A DNA stretch of 64,000 nucleotides from Rhabdobacter roseus. Its GTDB lineage: Bacteria; Bacteroidota; Bacteroidia; Cytophagales; Spirosomataceae. The stretch spans positions 1 to 64,000 of the forward strand of contig NZ_JACHGF010000011.1 in assembly GCF_014202275.1 (NCBI RefSeq), in the 5' to 3' direction. Shown piece by piece: positions 16,859-25,364 of the stretch. Within the stretch, counting starts at the first letter, position 1. Each line of letters starts with the position of its first letter. Position numbers and translations under genes: made by a program. The notes beneath the pieces are model-generated. The model was not told the origin of the DNA. It worked only from the letters and a program-made list of their open reading frames with translations, and made no database searches.

Positions 16859-17984
16859 ACTGCTCACGGTGGTGGTTCTGGGCCTGCTTCTGAGGCCCGC
16901 CCTAGCGCAGCCTGGCCTCAGCGAGACGGCCCGACAGCGCGTGCGACAGAACTTCGAAAATGTAGCATTGGATACTTTAAATCATACCGTTTATTACGAG
17001 CAGCGTCTTTACCGAAATCCTTTTATAGGACTAGCCGAAATGCGGCAGGTGTTAGATGACCGCCGCATTAAGGCGTTTGTTCCTATGATTCAGGGCGTAC
17101 CGGTGGGGCGATACATGCTGAATTCTTCGCTCGACATGGAGCCGCTATCTGAGGATGAGCGGAAAAGCTACTACCAACAGTCCCCCTTTCGCTGGCAGAA
17201 CTACAAATTCGATTTCTGGATACAGCCCGTTTTCGCGGCTATTTTTGGAAACCGGGAGCGACCCGTTCAGAGCAATACCAGTGTATTGCTACAAACTCAA
17301 TTGTACCTCTTTCGGGGGCTGGTCTTCAACGGGGGTATTTTGTTTCCCATCACGAACCATCTGGACGGACGTCCGCAGATTATTCGCCCTGCGCCCTTGT
17401 TTCTCAACTACTTCCGAGCCATAGGCCAAAGCCAGTTCTTAAGCGCTACGGCGGGTACTTTCTACAATGACCGATACGGGATTAACCTTCAGTACCGTCA
17501 CATGGACTTAAGCAGTCCGTGGTCGTTTGGTCTGGAAGCGGGTTTAACGGGATTTTACTATTATCCGCGGGGAGGAATCTATTATACTAATCTTAACGAA
17601 CTTTTGCTCCAGGCCGATGTGGCCTACCGCCTACCCGTTCCCGATCTTACTCTGAAGCTCTCGGGTGGACAGTACCTGCACAACGATCGTGGGGTACGCT
17701 TTGACTTTATCCGGCAATTTACCAACGTTGAGGTAGGCTTGTACGCCATGAAGACCCGCAACGGAGCTACGGCTGGTTTTAACTTTGCGATCCCCATCCC
17801 ACCGGGAAAAATTCTTCAGGGCGAACGCGCCCGACTACGTACCGGTGAAGAATTTCGCTGGGAGTATACCTACAGCCGTGGGTTTAGCATCGGCGAGCGC
17901 TACCGCGTGGGCTACCAACTGGACCAGCGCCTGCGGCAGTACCACCAAAACTACCTCAACCGCCAGTACCTGCAGCTGCGGTAA
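16845..17984 (+). CDS. YjbH-like outer-membrane protein, C-terminal portion
   Basis: 379 aa from the ATG at 16845, chosen because it gives a clean signal peptide (MKRSKLLTVVVLGLLLRPALAQ) and a 14-bp overlap with the previous gene. The C-terminal region (LKLSGGQYLHNDRGVRFDFIRQF, EVGLYAMKTRN, FNFAIPIPPG) recalls the C-terminal barrel of YjbH. Alternating hydrophobic strands suggest an outer-membrane barrel. Having its own signal peptide, it would be exported separately and act with its partner. Family assignment is by memory of motifs and only moderately sure. Confidence 0.65.
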   Translation: MKRSKLLTVVVLGLLLRPALAQPGLSETARQRVRQNFENVALDTLNHTVYYEQRLYRNPFIGLAEMRQVLDDRRIKAFVPMIQGVPVGRYMLNSSLDMEPLSEDERKSYYQQSPFRWQNYKFDFWIQPVFAAIFGNRERPVQSNTSVLLQTQLYLFRGLVFNGGILFPITNHLDGRPQIIRPAPLFLNYFRAIGQSQFLSATAGTFYNDRYGINLQYRHMDLSSPWSFGLEAGLTGFYYYPRGGIYYTNLNELLLQADVAYRLPVPDLTLKLSGGQYLHNDRGVRFDFIRQFTNVEVGLYAMKTRNGATAGFNFAIPIPPGKILQGERARLRTGEEFRWEYTYSRGFSIGERYRVGYQLDQRLRQYHQNYLNRQYLQLR

Positions 17985-18161
17985 ACCTCCTTCCAGGTAC
18001 TTGGGGTTTTACATTCTTCCGCGGTATATCCTGGCTCGCGCCTGCTCTTCTTTCGGGGCGGTCACACGCTTGTACTTTTTGTATAAAATCTTGACTGTCA
18101 GTTTTTTTTGTAAAAAAACAAATAGGTTATGGTACCTTAGAAAGAAGTTCGGAAGCTGGGT

Positions 18162-18191
18162 TTTGTAACTTCGGGAAGATGTGTAACTTTC
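18162..18191 (+). promoter_or_regulatory. Bacteroidota sigma-A-type promoter for 18239 gene
   Basis: TTTG at 18162-18165 and TAACTTTC at 18184-18191 with an 18-base spacer, close to the Bacteroidota consensus TTTG-N19-TAnnTTTG. The start codon at 18239 is 48 bases downstream. Confidence 0.55.
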
Positions 18192-18238
18192 GTTTGTAAA
18201 AACCCACTATACTAGAATACCCCTATCTCCTCCGCCTT

Positions 18239-18625
18239 ATGAAAAAGTCGAACATCTTTGCCTACGTAGAGCTATCGAAGCTGGCCAAGCGCCTGCAAGA
18301 ACCGGCTACTACCCTGAAGGAAGAACTCAAGGCCCAGTCGGCCTACTTCAATATTATTCCCGCCAAGTACTTCTCGGAGACGCTGGTGGGAGACTGGGAG
18401 GCTATTCTTCAACGGGTACACCTCCAACCCGAATACAGTACGGCGGGTCGTGAAGCGACCTCGGCCAAAGTACCTTCCCGCCCCGCGGGGCGGCCTACCG
18501 CGGTAAGCCGCCTTCCTATGAATGCAGCGGCCTTGGCCATTGAGCAGATGTCGGAGGCGGAATGCAGCAAGCTGGCCAAGCAGATTTTAGCGTTGTTTCA
18601 GAAGCTGGAGAAGGAGTTTGTGTGA
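18239..18625 (+). CDS. Hypothetical protein, helical
   Basis: 128 aa, family not recognised. No signal peptide or membrane segment. The N-terminal part (AYVELSKLAKRLQEPATTLKEELKAQSAYFNIIPAKYF) and the C-terminal part (MSEAECSKLAKQILALFQKLEKEF) are helix-forming and separated by a Pro/Ala/Arg-rich linker with GTAC-derived codons. It is flanked by the C-rich hairpin family downstream. The repeated SKLAK in both helices is curious. Cytoplasmic by default. Confidence 0.7.
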   Translation: MKKSNIFAYVELSKLAKRLQEPATTLKEELKAQSAYFNIIPAKYFSETLVGDWEAILQRVHLQPEYSTAGREATSAKVPSRPAGRPTAVSRLPMNAAALAIEQMSEAECSKLAKQILALFQKLEKEFV

Positions 18626-18640
18626 CCTCACCCCCTAAAT

Positions 18641-18665
18641 CCCCCTCTCCTTGCTGGAGAGGGGG
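18641..18665. repeat. C-rich hairpin repeat, copy 3
   Basis: Perfect 10-bp stem CCCCCTCTCC (18641-18650) and GGAGAGGGGG (18656-18665) with loop TTGCT, preceded by CCTCACCCCCTAAAT and followed by ACTTTTTG. It starts about 15 bases after the 18625 stop and could work as a terminator for that gene. Confidence 0.8.
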
Positions 18666-18736
18666 ACTTTTTGTTGATGGGGGTACCTTACTCTCACGCG
18701 CGGGAGGCGCTCCTCCCGCGGACCTCACCCCTAAAT

Positions 18737-18760
18737 CCCCTCTCCTTGCCGGGAGAGGGG
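18737..18760. repeat. C-rich hairpin repeat, copy 4
   Basis: CCCCTCTCC (18737-18745) and GGAGAGGGG (18752-18760) with a 6-base loop, preceded by CCTCACCCCTAAAT and followed by ACTTTTTTT. It repeats copy 3 at a distance of about 95 bases, flanks included, so the two form a direct duplication. The T run makes it terminator-like on the plus strand. Confidence 0.8.
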
Positions 18761-18806
18761 ACTTTTTTTAGTAGAGTATCTTATTCCCTCTACCCCCGGG
18801 TTGGTT

Positions 18807-18848
18807 CGGGACGCGTAGTCCGGGACGCGTAGTCCGGGACACGTAGTC
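18807..18848. repeat. 14-bp tandem repeat, three units
   Basis: CGGGACGCGTAGTC at 18807-18820 and 18821-18834 is identical; the third unit at 18835-18848 differs by one base (CGGGACACGTAGTC). It lies just downstream of the hemB stop on the hemB-distal side, in otherwise gene-free sequence. Confidence 0.9.
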
Positions 18849-18879
18849 CAGCGCAGGGAGGGTTAGGGAAGGACAAAAG

Positions 18880-19875
18880 CTACTTGCCCTGCAAAAGCTC
18901 GGCGGCTTCTTTGGCGAAGTAGGTCAGGATGACTTTGGCTCCGGCGCGGCGGATGCTCAGGAGTACTTCGAGCATGGCGCGAGGGCCGTCGAGCCAGCCG
19001 TTTTGGGCGGCGGCTTTCAGCATCGCGTACTCGCCCGAGACGTTGTAGGCGGCGATGGGCAGATCGAAGTTTTCGTGGAGCGTGCGGATGACGTCGAGGT
19101 AGGACAGCGCGGGCTTCACCATGAGGAAGTCGGCCCCTTCGTCGAAATCGAGCTGGGCTTCTACCAGGGCCTCGCGGACGTTGGCGGGGTTCATCTGGTA
19201 GGTTTTCTTGTCGCCAAAGCGTGGGGCGGATTCGAGGGCGTCGCGGAAGGGCCCGTAAAAGGCACTGGCGTACTTGGCCGAATACGACATGATGCTCACC
19301 CGGCTGAAGCCTGCGTCGTCGAGTAGGTCACGAAGGTACCCTACCCGGCCGTCCATCATGTCGCTGGGGCCCAGGATGTCCGCTCCGGCCCGCGCCTGGG
19401 CCAGGGCCATGCGGCCCAGGATTTCCAGCGTGGCGTCGTTGAGGATCTCTCCGTTTTCGACCAGGCCGTCGTGCCCGTCGCTGCTGTAGGGGTCCATGGC
19501 GATGTCGGTCATGAGGGCCAGGTCCGGAAAGCGCTCCTTGATGGTACTGAGCGCGCGCAGGTACAAAGTACCCTCCCGGTGGCTTTCGGTGGCGTGCTTG
19601 TCTTTTTTGTCTTCGGGGTAGTTGGGAAACAAACAGATGGACTGGATGCCCAGGTCCGTCACTTCCTGGAGCTCTTCCAGCAGGGTATCCAGCGAAAAGC
19701 GGTAGATGCCCGGCATGGACTTGATCTCGACCTTCAGGCCGGAACCTTCCTGCACGAACATGGGAAAAATAAGGTCCGATACGGAAAGGGTGGTCTCCTG
19801 GACCAGACCGCGGATGGCGGCACTTTTGCGGTTGCGCCGGGGGCGCCGGGATATATACGTCATGGATTGATTCAC
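18880..19875 (-). CDS. hemB: Delta-aminolevulinic acid dehydratase (porphobilinogen synthase)
   Basis: 331 aa, cytoplasmic. It condenses two 5-aminolevulinate molecules to porphobilinogen in haem synthesis. DLIFPMFVQEG opens the barrel; SIMSYSAKYASAFYGPFR carries one active-site Lys and FLMVKPALSYLD the Schiff-base Lys. The metal loop reads DPYSSDGHDG, with Asp/Ser where zinc-type enzymes carry Cys, so it should be a Mg/K-type enzyme. A second ATG four codons in (MTYISRRPRR) is an alternative start. Confidence 0.95.
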   Translation of the reverse strand: MNQSMTYISRRPRRNRKSAAIRGLVQETTLSVSDLIFPMFVQEGSGLKVEIKSMPGIYRFSLDTLLEELQEVTDLGIQSICLFPNYPEDKKDKHATESHREGTLYLRALSTIKERFPDLALMTDIAMDPYSSDGHDGLVENGEILNDATLEILGRMALAQARAGADILGPSDMMDGRVGYLRDLLDDAGFSRVSIMSYSAKYASAFYGPFRDALESAPRFGDKKTYQMNPANVREALVEAQLDFDEGADFLMVKPALSYLDVIRTLHENFDLPIAAYNVSGEYAMLKAAAQNGWLDGPRAMLEVLLSIRRAGAKVILTYFAKEAAELLQGK

Positions 19876-20025
19876 ATTAAGGTATAGCCCTTCGTGCGCC
19901 GATCCGATCCGTGGGAGCGGTCAGCCCACGGTGAGGCTTCTACAAAGGTCGATAAGGGGTCGTTTGAATGCAAATGGATTCTTGAGAAACTCGTCCCTAG
20001 GCAGCAAGTACCTCGCGAGGGGCCT

Positions 20026-20733
20026 CTACTTAACCCGCAAGGTACTTTGCGAGGGTACCCAGTGGAGGCCCCCGCAACGGTCGCAGAGGGGCTGGGCCTT
20101 GGGAGCCGGGAAGTGCACGGTGTGCCCACAGTGGCAGCAGCTGAAGGTACCTGCCGCGTCAATATGCTTGAGCGCGCTTTCAAGTACCTCGGGCCAGGTG
20201 GGCAAGCCGGGCGTCACGGCCTCGTCGGGCTGGAAGAAAAGGCTGAACTGCCCGCTGGCTTCCAGGTACACGCGCCGCACCTGACCCAGGTGCTCGACGT
20301 TTTGCAGCCGCAGCTGCGCGAACAGATCCTCCCGGTCCATTCCCCGGCTTTCCAGCTCGTGGGCGTAGAAGCCTTTCTCGTCGAGAATACAGACCGGCTC
20401 GCCCTGGAGCCAATTCTCTAGCTTCGGATTTTTATCGCCCAGGTAGGAGATGAATTTATACATGGCCAAAATCACGAGGAAGACCGTCAGGGCCGGCAAG
20501 AGCGCCACGTCGTCGTAGAACATGGGGTCCCCGGCGGCCGAGCCCAGCCCAACGATGATGATGAGGTCGAAGATACTCAGCTGGCGAATTTCGCGGCGGC
20601 CGCTGAGTCGAAAAAAGGCCAGCAGCACCAGGTACATGATAAACGTCCGGAAGCCTACCTCCAGCAGAAAGGCCCAGGAGGTACCATCGCCCAGGATGAG
20701 CCGCTGCCACTCAAAAGGTTTTATTTCATTCAT
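20026..20733 (-). CDS. DUF421 (YetF/YcaP-like) membrane protein with C-terminal zinc ribbon
   Basis: 235 aa. Three N-terminal membrane helices (about residues 20-90: FRTFIMYLVLLAFFRLSGRREI, DLIIIVGLGSAAGDPM, LPALTVFLVILAMYKF), then the cytosolic DUF421 domain (GEPVCILDEKGFYAHELESRGMD, EDLFAQLRLQNVEHLGQV). Unusually, it ends with two CxxC knuckles, CCHCGHT and CDRCGG, giving a likely zinc ribbon in the last 40 residues. Molecular function of DUF421 is not established. It is separated from hemB by 150 bases with no visible signal. Confidence 0.85.
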   Translation of the reverse strand: MNEIKPFEWQRLILGDGTSWAFLLEVGFRTFIMYLVLLAFFRLSGRREIRQLSIFDLIIIVGLGSAAGDPMFYDDVALLPALTVFLVILAMYKFISYLGDKNPKLENWLQGEPVCILDEKGFYAHELESRGMDREDLFAQLRLQNVEHLGQVRRVYLEASGQFSLFFQPDEAVTPGLPTWPEVLESALKHIDAAGTFSCCHCGHTVHFPAPKAQPLCDRCGGLHWVPSQSTLRVK

Positions 20734-20888
20734 TTGGGGTGACCCCGCGGGGGCCTGATCAGGATTGCTTTTATAAACGATAAACGGTTGGTCTGGAAGG
20801 GATCACCAGGCAGGCCCGTTAGGGGTACTTGCCCTTCTATCCTTTTAACAAAATTCCGTTCCCGACCCTCAGCCCGACAAAAATCAAG

Positions 20889-20896
20889 TACCTTTG
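20889..20896 (+). promoter_or_regulatory. -7 promoter element for gatC
   Basis: TACCTTTG fits the Bacteroidota -7 box TAnnTTTG and lies 25 bases before the gatC start. No TTTG is found at the -33 position. The box is part of the word AAGTACCT that recurs through the window. Confidence 0.4.
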
Positions 20897-20921
20897 TGCT
20901 CCTGAATACGAAGTACCCTGT

Positions 20922-21209
20922 ATGAAAATTGACCACGATACCCTACACAAACTGGCGCACCTGGCGCGGCTGGACGTAAAGCCTGGCGAAGAAGAAGCGC
21001 TGCTGGCCAGCCTGGACAACGTACTGACCTGGATGGAGCAGCTCAACGAGCTGGACACGGAAGGTGTAGAACCCCTCACGCACGTGACCGGCGAAGTAAA
21101 CAACTGGCGCGAGGACGCCGCCGAAAACCGCCTTTCGCGCCATGAAGCCCTGGCCAACGCCCCCAGCCAGGACGGCACCTACCTGAAAGTACCTAAGGTG
21201 ATTGAATAA
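20922..21209 (+). CDS. gatC: Asp/Glu-tRNA amidotransferase subunit C
   Basis: 95 aa from the ATG at 20922 (upstream in-frame extension to 20829 is non-conserved). GatC stabilises the GatCAB complex, which amidates misacylated Glu-tRNA(Gln) and Asp-tRNA(Asn). The sequence follows the family throughout: KIDHDTLHKLAHLARLDV, EEEALLASLDNVLTWMEQLNELDTEGVEPLTHV, and the C-terminal DGTYLKVPKVIE. gatA and gatB are not adjacent, as is common in Bacteroidota. Confidence 0.94.
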   Translation: MKIDHDTLHKLAHLARLDVKPGEEEALLASLDNVLTWMEQLNELDTEGVEPLTHVTGEVNNWREDAAENRLSRHEALANAPSQDGTYLKVPKVIE

Positions 21210-21276
21210 AGTACCTGCTTCGCGAAGAAGCCGCCGAGCTATTACAGCATAAGTAGCCTTACTGGTAAATAAATCC

Positions 21277-21350
21277 CCCTCTCCAGCAAGGAGAGGGTAC
21301 GGGGTGAGGTTTAGCAGCAGGACTAATCCCCTCCCCCGCCGGGGAGGGCT
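21277..21350. repeat. Two adjacent C-rich hairpin repeats
   Basis: First hairpin CCCTCTCC (21277-21284)/GGAGAGGG (21290-21297), followed by GGGGTGAGG; second hairpin based on CCCCTCCCC/GGGGAGGG around 21328-21347, followed by AGGGTGAGG. The second unit runs into the stop codon of the minus-strand gene at 21349, so the repeat supplies that gene's final codons and stop. Confidence 0.7.
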
Positions 21351-22140
21351 AGGGTGAGGCATAATCAAACGCATCCGCATCCAGCAAAGCCGGGAAATCT
21401 TTTCGAAAAGCCTCCAGCGCCTCCTTGGAGAAATGCACCACCCGGGCGGCCTCGGCTTCGCCCAGATCGGTGATAACCTCGCCCAGGAAATCCACGGCCA
21501 GCGAGCCGCCTGCGTAGGGCCAATCGTTGCCATCGGTACCCGTCCGGTTCACGCCCACGACGTAGCTCTGATTCTCGATGGCGCGGGCCCGCAGGAGCGT
21601 GTTCCAGGCGTAGGCGCGGGGAGCGGGCCAGTTGGCCACGTAGAGCAGCAGGTCGTAGGTACTTTCAGGGTCGTTGCGGCTCCAGACCGGAAACCGCAGG
21701 TCGTAGCAGATCAGCGGGCAGAGGCGCCAGCCCTTCCATTCCAGCAGCAAGCGCCGGGTACCCGGCGTGTAGGTCTGGTGCTCCTGCCCCATCCGGAACA
21801 AATGCCGCTTGTCGTAGGTACGGCAGGTACCGTCGGGGTAGACGGCCAGCAGGCGGTTGTAAAAGTACCCTTCTTCCTGAATGATCACACTGCCCAGTAC
21901 CAGGGCCTGGGTCTGGGCGGCGATCTGCCGCAGCCAGCGGGTGGTGGTGAGGTTCATGGGCTCGGCCAGGGCCGCGGCGTTCATGCTAAAGCCCGTGGTA
22001 AAAAGCTCCGGCAGCACGATCACATCGGCGGGCTCGGGTAGTTCGGCGATTTTTTCTTCCAGCGCCGCCCGGTTTGCCGTTGGGCTTTCCCAGTACAGGT
22101 CGGCCTGTACCAGCGCTACGGCCAGGGAAGGAGTTTTCAT
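21349..22140 (-). CDS. Nitrilase-superfamily amidohydrolase, YafV-like omega-amidase
   Basis: 263 aa from the ATG at 22140; an in-frame TTG at 22167 would add nine residues. The catalytic Glu-Lys-Cys triad is visible: VLPELFTTGFSM (Glu), YDKRHLFRMG (Lys) and PLICYDLRFPVWSR (Cys). GSVIIQEEGYFYNRLL and VGVNRTGTDGN are typical of the YafV/Nit2 omega-amidase group, which hydrolyses 2-oxoglutaramate and 2-oxosuccinamate in metabolite repair. Cytoplasmic. The last codons overlap a dispersed hairpin repeat. Confidence 0.88.
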   Translation of the reverse strand: MKTPSLAVALVQADLYWESPTANRAALEEKIAELPEPADVIVLPELFTTGFSMNAAALAEPMNLTTTRWLRQIAAQTQALVLGSVIIQEEGYFYNRLLAVYPDGTCRTYDKRHLFRMGQEHQTYTPGTRRLLLEWKGWRLCPLICYDLRFPVWSRNDPESTYDLLLYVANWPAPRAYAWNTLLRARAIENQSYVVGVNRTGTDGNDWPYAGGSLAVDFLGEVITDLGEAEAARVVHFSKEALEAFRKDFPALLDADAFDYASP

Positions 22141-22266
22141 GGACGTGTTTTTATTATCCGTGATCAACCAGCAAGCTTGAGGTACTTCCGAAATTGAAAC
22201 CTCATCCCAGCCCTTCCGTGCGACGGTCCGATCCTAGCAGGAGAAGGGTGTTTGACTAGTAGTTGG

Positions 22267-22845
22267 TTACCTCCGACTCGGGAAACGCATGCGGTAGCTG
22301 ACATCCACCTGTCCTTTGGCAATATCGCTGAGCTTCTTCTTGAGGAGCTGGCGCTTGAGGGTAGGTAGGTAGTCGGTGAAGAGCTTACCCTGCAGGTGGT
22401 CGTACTCGTGCTGGATGATCCGCGCGGCCATGCCTTCGTACGCTTCCTCGATCTCGTTCCAGTCCAGGTCGCGGTACCTGATCCGCAGGCGCTCGGGCCG
22501 GTACACATCGCCCCGGATGCCGGGGATACTCAAGCAGCCCTCTTCAAAAGGCCATTCGTCGCCCTCCTCGTGCAGGATCTGCGGGTTGATGAATACTTTC
22601 TTGAAATCCACCACCGTGGGGTCGATGTCTTCTTCCTCCTCACCTTCGTTGAGCGGCGTGCCGTCTACCACAAAAATCCGGACGTTCAGGCCGACCTGCG
22701 GGGCAGCCAGCCCCACCCCTGAGGCCGAGTACATGGTTTCAAACATATCGTCGGCGAGTTTTTTGAGGTCCATTTCGTCCTTCTCGAGGGGGCGGGTTAC
22801 TTTCCGCAAAACCGGATCTCCGTAAGCTACTATGGGATAAATCAT
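22267..22845 (-). CDS. def: Peptide deformylase
   Basis: 192 aa, cytoplasmic metalloenzyme that removes the N-formyl group from nascent proteins. All three motifs are present: GVGLAAPQVGLNVR (motif 1), EEGCLSIPGIRG (motif 2, metal Cys) and QHEYDHLQGKLFTD (motif 3, HExxH-type HEYDH). MIYPIVAYGDPVLRK is the usual start. An acidic insertion (EGEEEEDID, residues about 70) is a Bacteroidota feature. ruvX lies 42 bases upstream on the same strand, so the two may be co-transcribed. Confidence 0.96.
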   Translation of the reverse strand: MIYPIVAYGDPVLRKVTRPLEKDEMDLKKLADDMFETMYSASGVGLAAPQVGLNVRIFVVDGTPLNEGEEEEDIDPTVVDFKKVFINPQILHEEGDEWPFEEGCLSIPGIRGDVYRPERLRIRYRDLDWNEIEEAYEGMAARIIQHEYDHLQGKLFTDYLPTLKRQLLKKKLSDIAKGQVDVSYRMRFPSRR

Positions 22846-22887
22846 CTATCTGCTCTCTATTATTTTATCAGTTAATACAATGCTTCG

Positions 22888-23301
22888 CTATTTTCGGCTC
22901 TCCATGTAGGATTGCAGGATGATCGTGGCGCTCACCTTGTCGATATTTCCTTTGACCCGCCGCTCGCGCCGGGAAGTACCTCCGGCAATCATGGACTGCA
23001 ACGCCATGGACGACGTAAAGCGCTCGTCGTGCGTATAAACGGGAATATCGGGAAAGCTGTTCCGCAAACGTTTGATAAATCCCTCCACGAGCGGGGTGTT
23101 GTTGGTGGGCGTGTTGTCCAGCCGCCGGGGCATCCCCACCACGAAGGCTTCGACGGGTTCGCGGCCCGTGTAGGCTTTGAGGTACTCCAGCAAGTCGTGG
23201 GTACGTACCGTATCCAGCGCCGTGGCAATGAGCTGCAGCGGATCAGTGACGGCTATCCCGGTGCGTTTGGCACCGTAATCGAGCGCGAGGATTCGGGCCA
23301 T
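22888..23301 (-). CDS. ruvX: YqgF/RuvX putative Holliday junction resolvase
   Basis: 137 aa from the ATG at 23301; the open frame extends 47 codons upstream but only from here does it match the family. MARILALDYGAKRTGIAVTDP has the catalytic Asp of the RNase H fold; VEAFVVGMPRRLDNTPT and PVYTHDERFTSSMA (second acidic cluster) follow, and DKVSATIILQSYME ends it. The family acts in pre-16S rRNA processing and possibly recombination. def follows on the same strand. Confidence 0.92.
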   Translation of the reverse strand: MARILALDYGAKRTGIAVTDPLQLIATALDTVRTHDLLEYLKAYTGREPVEAFVVGMPRRLDNTPTNNTPLVEGFIKRLRNSFPDIPVYTHDERFTSSMALQSMIAGGTSRRERRVKGNIDKVSATIILQSYMESRK

Positions 23302-23352
23302 TCGGGTACGGAAAGTACCTCTGTAAGGTACTTTCATTTTGGTTTCAAGCTG

Positions 23353-23360
23353 CAAAGATA
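23353..23360 (-). promoter_or_regulatory. -7 promoter element for ruvX-def
   Basis: On the minus strand TATCTTTG, a full match to TAnnTTTG, 52 bases before the ruvX start. The -33 position reads CTGT, so only half of the promoter is convincing. The leader between it and ruvX holds two GTAC words. Confidence 0.4.
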
Positions 23361-23541
23361 CAAACCTTTCCCATAGCGTACAGAGGGAATGCGCCCCGGC
23401 GTTCTTAGCCAAGACGTAATTTGCCGCTTTTTTCTTTTTCAAAGTACCTTATAAAGTACCTCCCTCGTTGTTAGAAGTACTTCCGGTCGTTGGGCCCCGG
23501 AGGAGGTACCGCCGCGAGCGCTACGAATGGAGATTTCCCCT

Positions 23542-23549
23542 TATCTTTG
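23542..23549 (+). promoter_or_regulatory. -7 promoter element close to recJ start
   Basis: TATCTTTG matches TAnnTTTG and ends only 4 bases before the recJ ATG at 23554. Since Bacteroidota transcripts start several bases after this box, it would give a leaderless or nearly leaderless recJ message. No TTTG sits 19 bases upstream. Confidence 0.35.
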
Positions 23550-23553
23550 TGCC

Positions 23554-25263
23554 ATGAACGAGAAACGCTGGATACGTAAACCCGAACTCACGCCCGAGCA
23601 ACAGCAGGCAGCCAACGACTTGATGCAGAGCATCTACGTGGATCGCTTTCTGGCCACACTACTGGCCCAACGAAACATCAAAAATTTTGAAAGCGCCAAA
23701 GATTTCTTTCGGCCCGAGCTCTCGCAGCTGCACGATCCTTTTCTGATGCAGGACATGAGCGTGGCCGTGGAGCGGCTTTCGCAGGCCATGGCCCAGGGGG
23801 AGAAAATCCTGATCTACGGCGACTACGACGTGGACGGGACTACCTCGGTTGCGCTGTTTTACGGATTTTTACGAAAAATCTACGACAAGCTCGACTACTA
23901 CATCCCGGACCGCTACGCGGAGGGCTACGGCGTATCGTGGCAGAGTATCGACTGGGCCCAGGAGCACGGCTTTAGCCTGATCGTGACGCTGGACTGCGGG
24001 ATTAAGTCCGTGGATAAAGTGACGGAGGCGCGTCACCGCGGCATCGACTTCATCATCTGCGACCACCACCGGCCGGGCGCGGACCTGCCGCCCGCCGTGG
24101 CCGTGCTGGACCCCAAGCGCGAGGATTGCCTCTACCCCTACAAAGAACTCACGGGCTGTGGCGTGGGCTTTAAGCTGCTGCACGCGTTTTGCCTGCACAA
24201 CGGCCACGACCTTGAGCCCCTGCTGAACCACTTGGACCTGCTGGTGGTAAGCATTGCCGCCGATATTGTACCCATTACGGGCGAAAACCGCGTTCTGGCC
24301 TACTTTGGCTTGCAACGGCTCAATACCACGCCCTGCGTGGGGGTCAAAGCGCTGATCCAGGTGGCGGGCTTCAGCTCCGCGCTGGACATTACCAACGTGG
24401 TGTTCGGGCTGGGACCGCGCATCAACGCCGCCGGGCGCATCAAGCACGCCCGCGAGGCCGTGCGGCTGCTGCTCTGCGACGACGAGCAGGATGCCCAGGA
24501 CTTTGCCCTCGAAATCAATAAGCACAACCTCTCGCGGCGTACCTTCGACAGTACCATGACCGAGGAAGCCCTGGCGATGATCCAGAACGACACCTGGCTG
24601 GCCGACGCCAAAAGTACCGTCCTCTTCAAGGAGGACTGGCACAAGGGCGTGATCGGGATCGTGGCCAGCCGCTGCATTGAGCACTTCCATCGCCCCACGA
24701 TCATCCTTACGCAGTCCAACGGCAAGGCGGCCGGTTCGGCGCGGTCGGTGCCGGGCTTCGATGTGTACGAGGCCATTGAAGAATGCGCGGAGCTGCTGGA
24801 GCAGTTTGGGGGCCATACCTTCGCGGCAGGCCTCACGCTTCCCGTCGAAAACGTGGACGCGTTTCGGCAGAAGTTTGAAGAAATTGTAAGCAGTCGCATC
24901 CTGCCCGAGCAGTTGATTCCGCGCATCGAAGTGGACCTGGAGCTGGAGCTAAGCGCCATCTCGCCCAAATTTTACAAAGTTATGCGGCAAATGGCTCCCT
25001 TCGGTCCCGGCAATATGACGCCCGTTTTTGCTACCCACGGCGTACACGTAGCCGGACGGCCTACCATCATGAAGGAGAAACACATCAAATTTGAGGTATT
25101 TCAGGGTGACTCTCCGCCCTACACGGCCGTTGGCTTCGGGATGGCCCACCTCTACCCCGACCTGATGAGCGGCAAGCCGTTTTCCATTTGTTATTGCGTG
25201 GAAGAAAACAACTTTCGGGGCAAGCAGTCGTTGCAGTTGTACCTCAAAGACGTGAAGTTTTAG
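23554..25263 (+). CDS. recJ: Single-stranded-DNA-specific exonuclease RecJ
   Basis: 569 aa from the ATG at 23554 (an in-frame ATG at 23527 is non-conserved). RecJ degrades ssDNA 5' to 3' in recombination and mismatch repair. DHH motifs: [17 protein letters not shown] (motif I), [19 protein letters not shown] (DHH), [14 protein letters not shown]; the DHHA1 domain has GVIGIVASR and [26 protein letters not shown]. The C-terminal OB-like part has [16 protein letters not shown]. Full length for the family. Confidence 0.96.
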   Translation: MNEKRWIRKPELTPEQQQAANDLMQSIYVDRFLATLLAQRNIKNFESAKDFFRPELSQLHDPFLMQDMSVAVERLSQAMAQGEKILIYGDYDVDGTTSVALFYGFLRKIYDKLDYYIPDRYAEGYGVSWQSIDWAQEHGFSLIVTLDCGIKSVDKVTEARHRGIDFIICDHHRPGADLPPAVAVLDPKREDCLYPYKELTGCGVGFKLLHAFCLHNGHDLEPLLNHLDLLVVSIAADIVPITGENRVLAYFGLQRLNTTPCVGVKALIQVAGFSSALDITNVVFGLGPRINAAGRIKHAREAVRLLLCDDEQDAQDFALEINKHNLSRRTFDSTMTEEALAMIQNDTWLADAKSTVLFKEDWHKGVIGIVASRCIEHFHRPTIILTQSNGKAAGSARSVPGFDVYEAIEECAELLEQFGGHTFAAGLTLPVENVDAFRQKFEEIVSSRILPEQLIPRIEVDLELELSAISPKFYKVMRQMAPFGPGNMTPVFATHGVHVAGRPTIMKEKHIKFEVFQGDSPPYTAVGFGMAHLYPDLMSGKPFSICYCVEENNFRGKQSLQLYLKDVKF

Positions 25264-25364
25264 GAAAAAATTCAATTCGCCAACGCGTAGTGCGCCGACG
25301 CCTGGCGGGAAAACCCGCTAAAACCTCAGGTACCTGCCCGCAGTGCTGCCCCCCAACCTTTACC

